Position numbers and translations under genes: made by a program. 64,000 nt of DNA from Coleofasciculus sp. FACHB-T130. Its GTDB lineage: Bacteria > Cyanobacteriota > Cyanobacteriia > Cyanobacteriales > FACHB-T130. The stretch spans positions 1-64,000 of the forward strand of contig NZ_JACJOG010000059.1 of NCBI RefSeq assembly GCF_014695375.1, read 5' to 3'. Shown in pieces: positions 18,207-26,428 of this stretch. Position 1 is the first letter of the stretch; the number at the start of each line of letters is the position of its first letter. The notes beneath the pieces are model-generated. The model worked only from the letters and a program-made list of their open reading frames with translations. It had not been told where the DNA came from and did no database searches.

Positions 18207-18274
18207 TTAGATAACTAAATTAGGCTATTGTTTCTTACCCAGGCTCAAGACCCTTCAGGAGGGCAAGGGCAAGA

Positions 18275-18787
18275 TTAGTTCACGCTAGCGTGGTTGGCTT
18301 CAGGAGTTGACTGACTCGTCAACTCTGGTGTCGTATTGGTGCTACCTAAATTGAGTTTGACGACGGTACGCCGCGCTTCCGTGACTTTCGGCAGGGTCAA
18401 TGTCAGGATGCCATTCTGGAAGTCAGCCTTGGCTTGGTCGTTCTGAATGGGCACTGGTAGAGGAATCACCCGCTGGAAGCTACCATAGCGGAACTCGGAG
18501 CGGAAGAAGCCTTTTTCTTCGTTCTTCTTCTCAAAGCGATGTTCGCCGCTAATGGCGATCGCTTCACGAGTGATTTGGACATCAATGTCCTTGCCTTCTA
18601 CGCCTGGAATTTCAGCCCGCAGGATCAGATGGTCTTCAGTGTCTTGGAGTTCAATGGCAGGCTTCCAAGTTGTGCTGTACTGGCGAGAAGCTACGCGATC
18701 GCTTCCGGCAAGTTCATCAAACATTTGATCCATTTGACGACGTAGAGTTTCCATTTCTTGGAAGGGTTGCCAACGAATCAGTGCCAT
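18275..18787 (-). CDS. hspA: small heat shock protein Hsp20
   Basis: A 170-residue alpha-crystallin-type chaperone. N-terminal MALIRWQPFQEMETLRRQMD, a crystallin core of roughly residues 45-140 (WKPAIELQDTEDHLILRAEI, FRSEFRYGSFQRVIPLP), and the hallmark GILTLTLPK near 128-136. It binds unfolding proteins as oligomers, often at membranes and thylakoids in cyanobacteria. GGAGG lies about 10 bases before the start. It is a tandem duplicate of the gene at 19044-19577 (very similar throughout), and the promoter/leader is duplicated too. The C-terminal tail is short and Ser/Thr/Asn-rich. Confidence 0.92.
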   Translation of the reverse strand: MALIRWQPFQEMETLRRQMDQMFDELAGSDRVASRQYSTTWKPAIELQDTEDHLILRAEIPGVEGKDIDVQITREAIAISGEHRFEKKNEEKGFFRSEFRYGSFQRVIPLPVPIQNDQAKADFQNGILTLTLPKVTEARRTVVKLNLGSTNTTPELTSQSTPEANHASVN

Positions 18788-18820
18788 AAAACAGTTACCT
18801 CCAATTTGCAGTGACTAAAT

Positions 18821-18884
18821 GCTTGAATTGAAATTTGTTCAATGGGATGAAGCTTTTAGTTCCCACGTTTTTATAATGTCAAAA
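18821..18884 (-). promoter_or_regulatory. promoter/leader conserved with second Hsp20 gene
   Basis: In gene direction this holds TTGACATTATAAAAACGTGG and then TTGAACAAATTTCAATTC. It aligns base for base over about 60 positions with 19616-19679 upstream of the paralogue. TTGACA is a good -35 candidate. TTGAA-n5-TTCAA is an imperfect inverted repeat in the leader. Confidence 0.6.
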
Positions 18885-18954
18885 CAGTCTGGTTACGTCA
18901 GTGAGGAAAACCGAATTGCCTTTTGGGGGATTTTCCCGACTTCTGGAAGAAGGC

Positions 18955-18989
18955 GAAAAAATAACCGCCTTGCTGATGCTCAGCGGTTG
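18955..18989 (-). terminator. terminator of the second Hsp20 gene
   Basis: On the minus strand AACCGC and GCGGTT enclose an inner TGA/TCA stem, then ATTTTTT. It lies just after the stop of the 19044-19577 gene. Confidence 0.7.
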
Positions 18990-19043
18990 AGTGGTTAAAC
19001 TAAGAAGTTTTCGCGGCTACGGATTAACCGAAAATTATCTGGA

Positions 19044-19577
19044 TTAATCCCAGACGCTAGCCGGTTCAGCACTCTCAGTTGCTTCGGGCTTCTTCGTGTC
19101 AGCAACGGGTGCGTCAGTGACTTCTGGAGCCGCACTGGTGCTATCTGCTAGATTGAGCTTGACTACGCGATCGCGAACTGACTTTACTTTGGGCAGCGTC
19201 AGCATCAGGACACCATCCTTAAATTCAGACTGGACGCGGTCGTTCTCAATCGCAACAGGCAGAGAAATCACTCGCTGAAAGTTTCCGTAGCGGAACTCAG
19301 AACGGACGTAACCGCCTTCTTGTTCTTTCTTTTCGTAGCGGCGTTCGCCTGTAATCACGACCGCTTCACGAGAAATGCGGATATCAAGGTCTTTGGCTTC
19401 GATACCAGGAATTTGTGCCCGCAGAATTAGGCTGTCCTCTGTATCTTGCAGCTCAATCGCAGGCTTCCAGGTGATTGGAGCATCCCGATTAACAGTTGCC
19501 AGTTCGTCAAACATTCGATCCATTTGACGGCGCAGGGTTGCCATTTCTTGAAAAGGTTGCCAACGAATCAGTGTCAT
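19044..19577 (-). CDS. small heat shock protein Hsp20 (tandem paralogue)
   Basis: A 177-residue alpha-crystallin protein from the ATG at 19577 (MTLIRWQPFQEMATLRRQMD), aligned with the start of the 18787 gene. The longer frame from 19637 adds 20 residues that correspond to the paralogue's untranslated leader, so it is rejected. Core domain about 40-140, with GVLMLTLPK as the signature. The C-terminal extension is longer and Ala/Glu/Pro-rich (TDAPVADTKKPEATESAEP). It is the upstream gene of the pair, and each gene has its own terminator and leader, so they are probably two transcripts under parallel heat control. Confidence 0.92.
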   Translation of the reverse strand: MTLIRWQPFQEMATLRRQMDRMFDELATVNRDAPITWKPAIELQDTEDSLILRAQIPGIEAKDLDIRISREAVVITGERRYEKKEQEGGYVRSEFRYGNFQRVISLPVAIENDRVQSEFKDGVLMLTLPKVKSVRDRVVKLNLADSTSAAPEVTDAPVADTKKPEATESAEPASVWD

Positions 19578-19615
19578 AGTCGATTCCCAAGGGTTAAAAC
19601 TTCTCTGTGTCGAAC

Positions 19616-19679
19616 GCTGGAATTGAATTTTGTTCAACTGAGTTAAGCCTTTCGTTCACACTTCTTTATGATGTCGAAG
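19616..19679 (-). promoter_or_regulatory. promoter/leader of second Hsp20 gene
   Basis: Aligned with 18821-18884: shared blocks GACAT-ATAAA, GTG-GAAC, AAA-GCTT and TTGAACAAA-TTCAATTC. No CIRCE element was seen. Confidence 0.6.
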
Positions 19680-19881
19680 GCACCCCAGCTTTGCCGGTGA
19701 GGCAAACCGCCTTGAGACAGAGGGATTTCCCCGCCTTTGTCGGAAAGTCGCAATTAGGGGCAATCTATTACAGAGTTTGAAGTTCTGTGGCCTTTTGCAG
19801 AGGCGTCTATGCGCCTGCGGTAAACTAAGCCTTGATTCTAGTGTCATTAGTAGAGAACACTCAGAAAGGAGCCGTTTTTCG

Positions 19882-20130
19882 ATGTCTCATACCGTTAAAA
19901 TCTATGACACCTGCATTGGATGCACCCAATGCGTTCGCGCTTGCCCAACGGACGTCCTAGAGATGGTTCCCTGGGATGGCTGTAAAGCCCAACAGATTGC
20001 CTCATCTCCTCGGACTGAAGATTGTGTAGGTTGCAAGCGGTGCGAAACTGCCTGTCCTACCGACTTTTTGAGCATCCGAGTTTATTTGAGCAATGCTGAA
20101 ACGACTCGCAGCATGGGCTTGGCATACTAA
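19882..20130 (+). CDS. psaC: photosystem I iron-sulfur protein PsaC
   Basis: Carries the two [4Fe-4S] clusters FA and FB on the stromal face of photosystem I and passes electrons to ferredoxin. All eight cysteines are present: C11, C14, C17, C58 and C21, C48, C51, C54. The ATG at 19882 gives [14 protein letters not shown], the known N-terminus; AAAGGAG lies about 11 bases upstream. The length is 82 residues instead of the usual 81: the C-terminal segment reads [15 protein letters not shown] where most cyanobacteria have YLGAETTRS, a one-residue insertion in the loop that contacts PsaA/B and PsaD. Upstream of glmS, each with its own terminator. Confidence 0.98.
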   Translation: MSHTVKIYDTCIGCTQCVRACPTDVLEMVPWDGCKAQQIASSPRTEDCVGCKRCETACPTDFLSIRVYLSNAETTRSMGLAY

Positions 20131-20176
20131 CAAGCTGGCTTGAAAACACTTTTTATCATTCCGATTCCAAGGCATC

Positions 20177-20203
20177 GAGGGGGCAAATTGCTCCCTCTTT
20201 TTT
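20177..20203 (+). terminator. psaC terminator
   Basis: GAGGGGGCAA / TTGCTCCCTC stem (one G-T pair) followed by TTTTTT, 46 bp past the psaC stop. Confidence 0.85.
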
Positions 20204-20313
20204 GCGGAATAAGAGCGCGATCGCCCGTAACCAATACAATGTTGTTGACCTTGACGTTCCTGGGATAGCCCAGTAGTTTTTTAGTTTAAGTGTGAACAGG
20301 AGTGTTGTGATAT

Positions 20314-22467
20314 ATGTGCGGAATCGTTGGCTATATTGGCACTCAAGCGGCGACAGAGATTTTGCTGGCAGGCTTGGAGAAACTGGAGTATCGGGGCTAC
20401 GATTCTGCCGGTATCGCCACAGTCTTGGAAGGTGATATCCATTGCGTGCGGGCAAAGGGCAAACTCTACAACCTGCGCGAAAAGCTACAACGAGAAGTTA
20501 ATCCGGCGACGATTGGCATCGGACACACCCGTTGGGCGACTCACGGCAAGCCAGAAGAATACAACGCCCATCCCCACACGGATACGGCGAAGCGAATCGC
20601 GGTAGTCCAAAACGGGATTATTGAAAATTATCGGGAGTTGCGAGAAGAACTCAAAGCCAAGGGACACGAGTTTCGCTCAGATACCGATACTGAGGTGATT
20701 CCTCACTTAATCGCCGAATTAATGGCACAGCAAGCGCAGCAAGCAGCGGCGACAGCTCAACCGTTTCCGTTTTTAGAGGCGGTGCGGCAGGCGGTGACGA
20801 AAACGGGGACGGATACTGAGTTAATCCCCCAGTTAATCGCCGAACTAATGGCACAGCAAGTACATAACTCGGCTTCTACACCTCAACAGTTTCCGTTTTT
20901 AGAGGCAGTGCGGCAAGCGGTAACGAAGGCGGGAACAGACACGGAGGCAATCCCCCAATTAATGGCTGAAGTGATGACACAGCAGGTACACAACTCAGCT
21001 GTGACAAGTCAGCATTCTTCCTTTTTAGAAGCGGTACGGCAGGCGGTGAATAAACTGGAGGGAGCGTTTGCGATCGCAGTTATCTGTGCTGACTATCCCG
21101 ATGAATTGATTGTGGCACGGCAACAAGCTCCCCTCACCATTGGTTTCGGTCAAGGAGAGTTTTTCTGCGCCTCTGATACTCCGGCCCTGGTTCCCCACAC
21201 TCGTGCCGTCCTGACGCTGGAAAATGGCGAACTGGCAAGAATGACCCCGATTGGCGTTGAGGTGTACAATTTTGCTGGCGATAGGCTAAAGAAAAGTCCC
21301 CGGACTCTGAGTTGGAATCCCGTACAGGTGGAAAAACAGGGATTCAAACACTTTATGCTCAAGGAAATTTACGAGCAACCGGGAGTCGTTCGCGCTTGTT
21401 TAGAAGCTTACCTAAACGCAGACTGGAACGCCGACTCTGGTCAATCTCCCATTAAACTGAATTTACCAGCATCACTCTACGAAAATTTAGAACACATTCA
21501 AATTCTTGCCTGCGGCACCAGTTGGCACGCCGGACTGGTGGGTAAATACCTGCTGGAACAGTTAGCGGGAATTCCCACCATCGTGCAGTATGCCTCTGAG
21601 TTTCGCTATGCACCCGCGCCTCTCACTGCCAATACGCTGACTATTGGCGTGACCCAATCTGGGGAAACAGCGGATACGCTGGCGGCTTTGGCAATGGAAT
21701 CCCAGCGTCGTGCCAGTCAGCCGCCCCAGTTTCAGACGCGATTGCTGGGGATTACCAATCGTCCTGAAAGCACTTTGGGGACGATGGTGCCCCAGATTAT
21801 CGAAACCCACGCCGGAATTGAAATTGGAGTGGCGGCGACTAAAACCTTTGTTGCCCAGCTGATGGCGTTTTACTGTTTGGCACTGGATTTAGCTTATCGG
21901 CGTCAGACGGTATCGGCAATTCGGTTAGAGCAAATTTTAATTGGCTTGCGGCAGTTGCCAGCGCAGATTGAACTGATTTTAGAAAGTCAGGAGCGGTATA
22001 TTGAACATCTGACTCACGATTTTGCCGAAACAAAAGATTTTATCTTTTTAGGACGGGGGATTAATTTCCCGATTGCTTTGGAAGGGGCGCTGAAATTGAA
22101 AGAAATCAGCTATATCCACGCCGAAGGTTATCCCGCTGGAGAGATGAAACACGGCCCGATTGCCCTGTTAGATGCGAAAGTTCCCGTAGTAGCGATCGCC
22201 ATGCCGGGGACTGTCTACGAAAAAGTCCTCTCGAATGCCCAGGAAGCGAAGGCGCGGGATTCTCGCTTGATTGGCGTGACGCCGATGAATGACCCAGAAG
22301 CAGCGGAAACATTTGATGATTTGTTGCCCGTTCCTGCTGTGGAAGAGTTGCTTTCTCCGATCCTCACAGTAATTCCGTTGCAACTGTTGGCTTATCACAT
22401 TGCAGCGCTTCGCGGCTTAGATGTAGATCAGCCTCGGAATTTGGCGAAATCCGTGACAGTTGAATAA
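20314..22467 (+). CDS. glmS: glucosamine-6-phosphate synthase with internal repeat expansion
   Basis: Makes glucosamine-6-phosphate from fructose-6-phosphate and glutamine, the first step to peptidoglycan and LPS amino sugars. The N-terminal glutaminase begins MCGIVGYIGT with Cys2 as nucleophile after Met removal; GHTRWATHGKP is the glutamine-binding segment. Two SIS isomerase domains follow (ACGTSWHAGLVGKYLLEQLA; GRGINFPIALEGALKLKEIS), and the end is DQPRNLAKSVTVE as in the family. The length is 717 rather than about 630: residues 125-250 contain three tandem 42-residue copies of the DTExIPxLIAELMAQQ...FPFLEAVRQAVTK segment, normally present once. The 84 extra residues sit in the glutaminase domain, before KLEGAFAIAVI. 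Confidence 0.97.
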   Translation: MCGIVGYIGTQAATEILLAGLEKLEYRGYDSAGIATVLEGDIHCVRAKGKLYNLREKLQREVNPATIGIGHTRWATHGKPEEYNAHPHTDTAKRIAVVQNGIIENYRELREELKAKGHEFRSDTDTEVIPHLIAELMAQQAQQAAATAQPFPFLEAVRQAVTKTGTDTELIPQLIAELMAQQVHNSASTPQQFPFLEAVRQAVTKAGTDTEAIPQLMAEVMTQQVHNSAVTSQHSSFLEAVRQAVNKLEGAFAIAVICADYPDELIVARQQAPLTIGFGQGEFFCASDTPALVPHTRAVLTLENGELARMTPIGVEVYNFAGDRLKKSPRTLSWNPVQVEKQGFKHFMLKEIYEQPGVVRACLEAYLNADWNADSGQSPIKLNLPASLYENLEHIQILACGTSWHAGLVGKYLLEQLAGIPTIVQYASEFRYAPAPLTANTLTIGVTQSGETADTLAALAMESQRRASQPPQFQTRLLGITNRPESTLGTMVPQIIETHAGIEIGVAATKTFVAQLMAFYCLALDLAYRRQTVSAIRLEQILIGLRQLPAQIELILESQERYIEHLTHDFAETKDFIFLGRGINFPIALEGALKLKEISYIHAEGYPAGEMKHGPIALLDAKVPVVAIAMPGTVYEKVLSNAQEAKARDSRLIGVTPMNDPEAAETFDDLLPVPAVEELLSPILTVIPLQLLAYHIAALRGLDVDQPRNLAKSVTVE
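20683..21063 (+). repeat. three tandem 126-bp repeats inside glmS
   Basis: The GAYACNGAG start of each unit lies at 20686, 20812 and 20938, an exact 126-bp (42-codon) period. Units one and two differ mainly at third positions and in the Gln/Ala/Ser-rich linker. The frame is preserved throughout. Confidence 0.95.
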
Positions 22468-22491
22468 CCTGTTATAACGTTTCTTAGTCTT

Positions 22492-22557
22492 GTGTACAAC
22501 AATAAAAAAGTCGTATAACAAATAAAAAAGTCATACGGCTTTTTTGTTATTGTACAC
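22492..22557 (+). terminator. long inverted repeat behind glmS (terminator or transposon-end relic)
   Basis: The arms 22492-22516 and 22533-22557 are 25 bp with three mismatches. Both ends read GTGTACA/TGTACAC, the loop is 16 bases, and a TTTTTT run lies in the right arm. It starts 24 bp after the glmS stop. Inside, AATAAAAAAGTC occurs twice with a 20-bp period. The simplest reading is the glmS terminator; the second reading is discussed in the findings. The rest of 22558-22749 has scattered CGTACT repeats but no gene. Confidence 0.7.
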
Positions 22558-22749
22558 TTCAGTGAGATCTCCATACTCATGATCCATACTGCTGGCATTG
22601 CCGAATTCTTCAGAAACGGAACTTGTACGTAGATAACATCAGGTTTACTAGACAGCCGTACTGCTAGGTGTTCAGTCGTACTACGAATGTATTGTCGATC
22701 GTACATTTAGGAAATCTGATAGATAACGCTAACTGAGTGCAGTAATCCG

Positions 22750-23790
22750 ATGAAATCAACGAACAAAATTAAATACAAGTATGCTTATGGAGCAAAAAAT
22801 CAAGTTCTCTACATTGGAGACTTGCAAAGGACAGAGGTCATTAAGAACAAAGCTTTCACCTGTATTTCTTGTGGAAATACACTAATTCCTAAACTAGGAG
22901 AGATTAGACAAAAACATTTTGCCCACAAGCATATTCAAAATTGTTCACAAGAAACATACCTACATAGGTTAGGAAAACTTATTTTTGCCCAAGAATATCA
23001 ATCATGTTTGAATAAAAATGAACCTTTTTATATTGAGTTAAGAATAGACAGAAGATGTAACGCTTATGAGAAACAATTGGGGAGAATATGCCAGCTAAAT
23101 ACTATAAACAAAACTTTTGATTTGACCAAGAGATATATAAAGCTAGATTTGGAAACTAAAAATGATGAATTTATTCCTGATATTTTACTTAGTGATATAT
23201 CAGAAACCAAAAATCTATTTATTGAAATAGCAGTTACTCATAAAATTACAGATAAAAAAGCACAATCTAAATTTCAAATTATTGAAATTGCCATTGAAAG
23301 CGAAGATGATATTCTCTTTATTAAGCAACATATTATCAGGCAGAGCAATCCAAAAATTAAGCTGGTGAATTTTGAAATAAAACCAGAACAAGGGGAAATT
23401 TGCGGTCGAAATTGCTCTGAAAGTATGGGTTTATTTATGGTTTACAAAAATGGGAAAAGTATCCTGACTTGGGGATCTTTATCAAAAGCTTATTCTATAC
23501 TTGAAAAACATAAAAATATAATTTCATACTATAAAATCATTAGCCCTAATAAAGTCTATTTATCAAGTTATGAGTACAAGAGAAGTTTGGTTGACGCTTA
23601 CAATGCAAAAATTGCTATTAAAAACTGTTTTTTATGCCGATATCACGGAGATAGCTGGTTTTATTCTAATGAAGAAGAACCTATATTTTGCAAATTTTTG
23701 AAGATTAAATGTAATTCAAACCACGCTTCAGAGTGCCAGTATTTTCGACCCGATCCTGAGTGCTTTCCGATGCAAATTTTTGAAGATTAA
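22750..23790 (+). CDS. CoiA-like nuclease (competence-protein-like)
   Basis: A 346-residue protein. The N-terminal zinc-finger-like block has C38, C41 (TCISCGNTLIPKLGEIR), H56/H59 (QKHFAHKH) and C65, as in CoiA proteins. It is followed by a nuclease-like core with PDILL and FIEIAVTHK, the PD-(D/E)xK pattern. The C-terminus has further cysteines (CFLCRYHGDSW, FCKFLKIKC). CoiA acts in DNA uptake in Gram-positives; stand-alone homologues elsewhere are uncharacterised and often near mobile or defence genes. Strongly AT-rich compared with glmS, which suggests transfer. The last 14 residues come from a tandem 82-bp duplication that shifted the frame. Confidence 0.75.
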   Translation: MKSTNKIKYKYAYGAKNQVLYIGDLQRTEVIKNKAFTCISCGNTLIPKLGEIRQKHFAHKHIQNCSQETYLHRLGKLIFAQEYQSCLNKNEPFYIELRIDRRCNAYEKQLGRICQLNTINKTFDLTKRYIKLDLETKNDEFIPDILLSDISETKNLFIEIAVTHKITDKKAQSKFQIIEIAIESEDDILFIKQHIIRQSNPKIKLVNFEIKPEQGEICGRNCSESMGLFMVYKNGKSILTWGSLSKAYSILEKHKNIISYYKIISPNKVYLSSYEYKRSLVDAYNAKIAIKNCFLCRYHGDSWFYSNEEEPIFCKFLKIKCNSNHASECQYFRPDPECFPMQIFED

Positions 23791-23826
23791 ATGCAATTTA
23801 AACCACGCTTCAGAGTGCCAGTATTT
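23689..23826 (+). repeat. 82-bp-period tandem duplication at the 3' end of the CoiA-like gene
   Basis: A segment of about 56 bases beginning TGCAAATTTTTGAAGATTAA at 23689 recurs at 23771 with few mismatches (period 82). In the second copy the original frame would read CKFLKIKC...ECQYF and then stop. Confidence 0.9.
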
Positions 23827-23897
23827 CTGAGCCAAACCTAAGTTTTTTCATGAAATAATAAATTTTAATTAAAATTTTACCCTTTTTGCTTATAAGT

Positions 23898-24029
23898 CTA
23901 ATTTGGGAAAAATCCTTGTTTTGTACCTAAACTTATCAATGGCTGAACTGTTGCCTGATAAGCCAATAAGCTTTGGCTGATGTTGTAAGGCTCTAATATC
24001 TTTCTGAGTGATTGACCTGCTTTTCCCAT
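23898..24029 (-). pseudogene. truncated HTH (XRE-type) relic
   Basis: The minus-strand frame from the ATG at 24029 reads MGKAGQSLRKILEPYNISQS and then drifts into LLAYQATVQPLISLGTKQ before a stop. The opening matches the start of a common cyanobacterial HTH family (MGKAG..L...LE.Y.ISQ.), but the recognition helix and the rest are missing. It sits in the gene-free 23791-24210 stretch behind the CoiA-like gene. Recalled family similarity only. Confidence 0.45.
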
Positions 24030-24096
24030 GATTCAATTATTACAAAGCTGGTATCCTCTAAGTTAACATTTGTGCTAACAAATCTTGCGTAGTCTT

Positions 24097-24199
24097 GTTA
24101 TCATATAGCAGTCTTTTTCGGCTGTAACCACGAACGCTAACGTGGTTCATAAAAAAATCTAAATCATATAGGACTGCTGTACTCGCATAAGGTGATAAC
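24097..24199. repeat. nested inverted repeats
   Basis: Three nested pairs: GTTATCA/TGATAAC (24097, 24193), AGCAGTC/GACTGCT (24107, 24172) and AACCACG/CGTGGTT (24126, 24141). It lies just upstream of the methyltransferase start and may be a small palindromic element or a leader structure. Confidence 0.5.
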
Positions 24200-24210
24200 T
24201 TCATCGAATT

Positions 24211-25020
24211 ATGAATAGTTACAAGCAACAGGTAATTGAATTTTACAATAGTAGAACTGCCTACGATTTCGAGGAAGGGACACGCCATCTACTTGAAGCC
24301 AATCTCCTACTTGAATTTGTCCCAATTCAGAAGGGAGATAAAATTCTTGATGTTGCCACTGGGACGGGTTTAGTAGCGATTCCTGCTGCTCAGAAAGTGG
24401 GTTCCGAAGGCAATGTCATTGGCATAGATATGTCTCCAGGAATGCTCCATCAAGCTAGAGTTAAAGTTGAAGCAGCTTGTTTACAAAACATTGAGTTGAT
24501 TGAGGCGGATGCAGAATCCATCAACTTTGATGAGGGGAGTTTTGATGCTATCTTTTGCTGTGAGGCGATTGTACTTTTTACTGATATTGCTGCTAGTTTG
24601 CAAAAGTGGTATCGCTTCCTGAAAACAGGAGGATTTGTGGCATTTACCTGTCCTCCCGAAACAGCTTATCAGGGAGCTATTTATCAGAATATATGCGCTA
24701 GAGTATTGGGCATATCGCTGCCACACATCCTCGAAACACTCGGTACTCCAGAAAAGTGCCGCAATTTGCTACAACAGGCAGGTTTTAGAGATATCGAAAT
24801 CAAAATTGAGCCTTCTGGACGGTATCGCCATCTAAGAGATGAGGAATTATCCTGGAAGGGAATGAATTTAACTTTGAAAGGCAATCCGCTGCTGGCAAAA
24901 CTATCACCGGAACAATTAGAACAGTTCCAAGTTGAGTATAGAGCAGAAATTGAGAAATTAGCGACCGATAAAGGTGTCTGGGAAGACACCACAAAATTCT
25001 TCGTTCGGGGTAGAAAATGA
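24211..25020 (+). CDS. SAM-dependent methyltransferase (UbiE/MenG-like class I)
   Basis: A 269-residue class I methyltransferase. Motif I is ILDVATGTG (45-53), then an acidic GIDMSPGML loop, IELIEADAESINF (post-II) and FDAIFCCEAIVLFTDIAASL (motif IV/V). The overall pattern suggests a small-molecule methyltransferase related to quinone-biosynthesis enzymes, but the QMLR-type C-terminus of MenG is not obvious. The substrate is unknown. It is a single gene, convergent with dxr. Confidence 0.85.
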   Translation: MNSYKQQVIEFYNSRTAYDFEEGTRHLLEANLLLEFVPIQKGDKILDVATGTGLVAIPAAQKVGSEGNVIGIDMSPGMLHQARVKVEAACLQNIELIEADAESINFDEGSFDAIFCCEAIVLFTDIAASLQKWYRFLKTGGFVAFTCPPETAYQGAIYQNICARVLGISLPHILETLGTPEKCRNLLQQAGFRDIEIKIEPSGRYRHLRDEELSWKGMNLTLKGNPLLAKLSPEQLEQFQVEYRAEIEKLATDKGVWEDTTKFFVRGRK

Positions 25021-25055
25021 GCTGGTGAGTGATGAAAGGAAGACTAGGAAATCCC

Positions 25056-26258
25056 CTAACGCATGACTGCGGCGCTACTGCCTTTGTGCAACTGCTGACT
25101 CACCTCAAGCGCTTCCTGCCTTGCCCATTTGTCGGCGGCAATGATGTCATCGAGAGTAGGCGTTGAGCGATTTTGGGAAGAGAAGCGATCGCAAACTGAT
25201 TCGATACAACGGGGAATATCTAAAAATTGAATTTTTTCTTCTAAAAATAGCGCCACTGCCTGTTCGTTCGCGGCATTCAAGACCGCAGGCATCGAACCCC
25301 CGGCACGACCCGCTGCATACGCCAATTGCATACAGGGATACTTCTCATGGTCGGGTTCCTTGAAAGTAAGATTCCCCGCTTTCACCAAATCTAGCGGTTC
25401 CCAGTCGGTATAAATTCGCTCAGGCCAGGATAACGCATAGAGTAGCGGCAAACGCATATCAGGCCAACCCAACTGAGCTAAGACTGACGTATCTTGCAAC
25501 TCAATCAGGGAGTGTATAATGCTTTGAGGGTGGATGACAATCTCGATGCCATCGTAATCCATGCCAAAGAGGAAGTGCGCCTCAATCACTTCCAGCCCCT
25601 TATTCATCAACGTAGCAGAGTCAATAGTAATTTTGCGACCCATCGACCAATTGGGATGCTTCAGGGCGTCTGCAACCGTGACTGAGGCTAATTTCTCGAC
25701 CGGCAAATCGCGGAAAGAACCCCCAGAAGCCGTGAGCAAAATCCGTCGCAAGCCGCCTTTGGGGACGCCTTGGAGACACTGAAAAATTGCAGAATGCTCG
25801 GAGTCCGCTGGCAACAGCTTCACGCCGTGTTTTTCTATCAGCGGCAGCACTACGGGGGCACCCGCAATCAAAGTTTCCTTATTCGCCAAAGCAATATCTT
25901 TCCCGGCTTCAATCGCGGCAATGGTCGGTAATAACCCCGCACAGCCGACAATTCCGGTGACGACCGTTTCCGCATTGCCGTAGCGGGCGACTTCCACTAC
26001 CCCAGTTTCCCCACTTAACAGGATTGGTTGGGGATCGAGGTCTGCGATCGCTTCTTTCAGTTCAGACAATTTGTCTTCTTGACAGATAGCGGCTATTTCC
26101 GGTCGGAACTGCCGAATCTGTGCGGCAAGCATTGGCACGTTGCGCCCTGCTGCCAACCCCACGATTTTGAACTTTTCCGGGTTTTGAGCCACAATATCTA
26201 GCGTCTGAGTCCCGATAGAGCCAGTGGAGCCAAGGAGAGTAATCGCTTTCACAATCAT
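25056..26258 (-). CDS. dxr: 1-deoxy-D-xylulose 5-phosphate reductoisomerase
   Basis: Second step of the MEP isoprenoid pathway: rearranges and reduces DXP to MEP with NADPH and a divalent metal. It feeds carotenoids, chlorophyll phytyl chains and quinones. The NADPH loop is [13 protein letters not shown] (10-22), with the [13 protein letters not shown] segment, [13 protein letters not shown] carrying metal-binding acids, and [14 protein letters not shown] in the catalytic domain. The C-terminal helical domain ends in a short tail ([11 protein letters not shown]). 400 residues, full length. Alone on its strand. Confidence 0.97.
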   Translation of the reverse strand: MIVKAITLLGSTGSIGTQTLDIVAQNPEKFKIVGLAAGRNVPMLAAQIRQFRPEIAAICQEDKLSELKEAIADLDPQPILLSGETGVVEVARYGNAETVVTGIVGCAGLLPTIAAIEAGKDIALANKETLIAGAPVVLPLIEKHGVKLLPADSEHSAIFQCLQGVPKGGLRRILLTASGGSFRDLPVEKLASVTVADALKHPNWSMGRKITIDSATLMNKGLEVIEAHFLFGMDYDGIEIVIHPQSIIHSLIELQDTSVLAQLGWPDMRLPLLYALSWPERIYTDWEPLDLVKAGNLTFKEPDHEKYPCMQLAYAAGRAGGSMPAVLNAANEQAVALFLEEKIQFLDIPRCIESVCDRFSSQNRSTPTLDDIIAADKWARQEALEVSQQLHKGSSAAVMR

Positions 26259-26428
26259 TTAAGGATTCAGGGGCAATTCCACTATAAATTGCTTGGGGTT
26301 CATCCTTAACATCTCATCTGAGCGGATTGATAAAGATCGGGGTATTATTACTGACCATAAGCCCTCAATCGGTGGGCTGAGTGAGTGTCAATCAATAAGA
26401 TTGGGAAGATCAACTGAGTGGGGCATCT

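Noticed and set aside
20707-21060. The glmS repeat as an assembly artefact
   Set aside because: Copies differ at many third positions and in the linker, which argues for real, aged duplication, though resequencing would settle it.
22428-22706. 92-residue minus-strand frame behind glmS
   Set aside because: Its C-terminal TVTDFAKFRG is the antisense of the conserved GlmS end, and its middle is the hairpin; not a gene.
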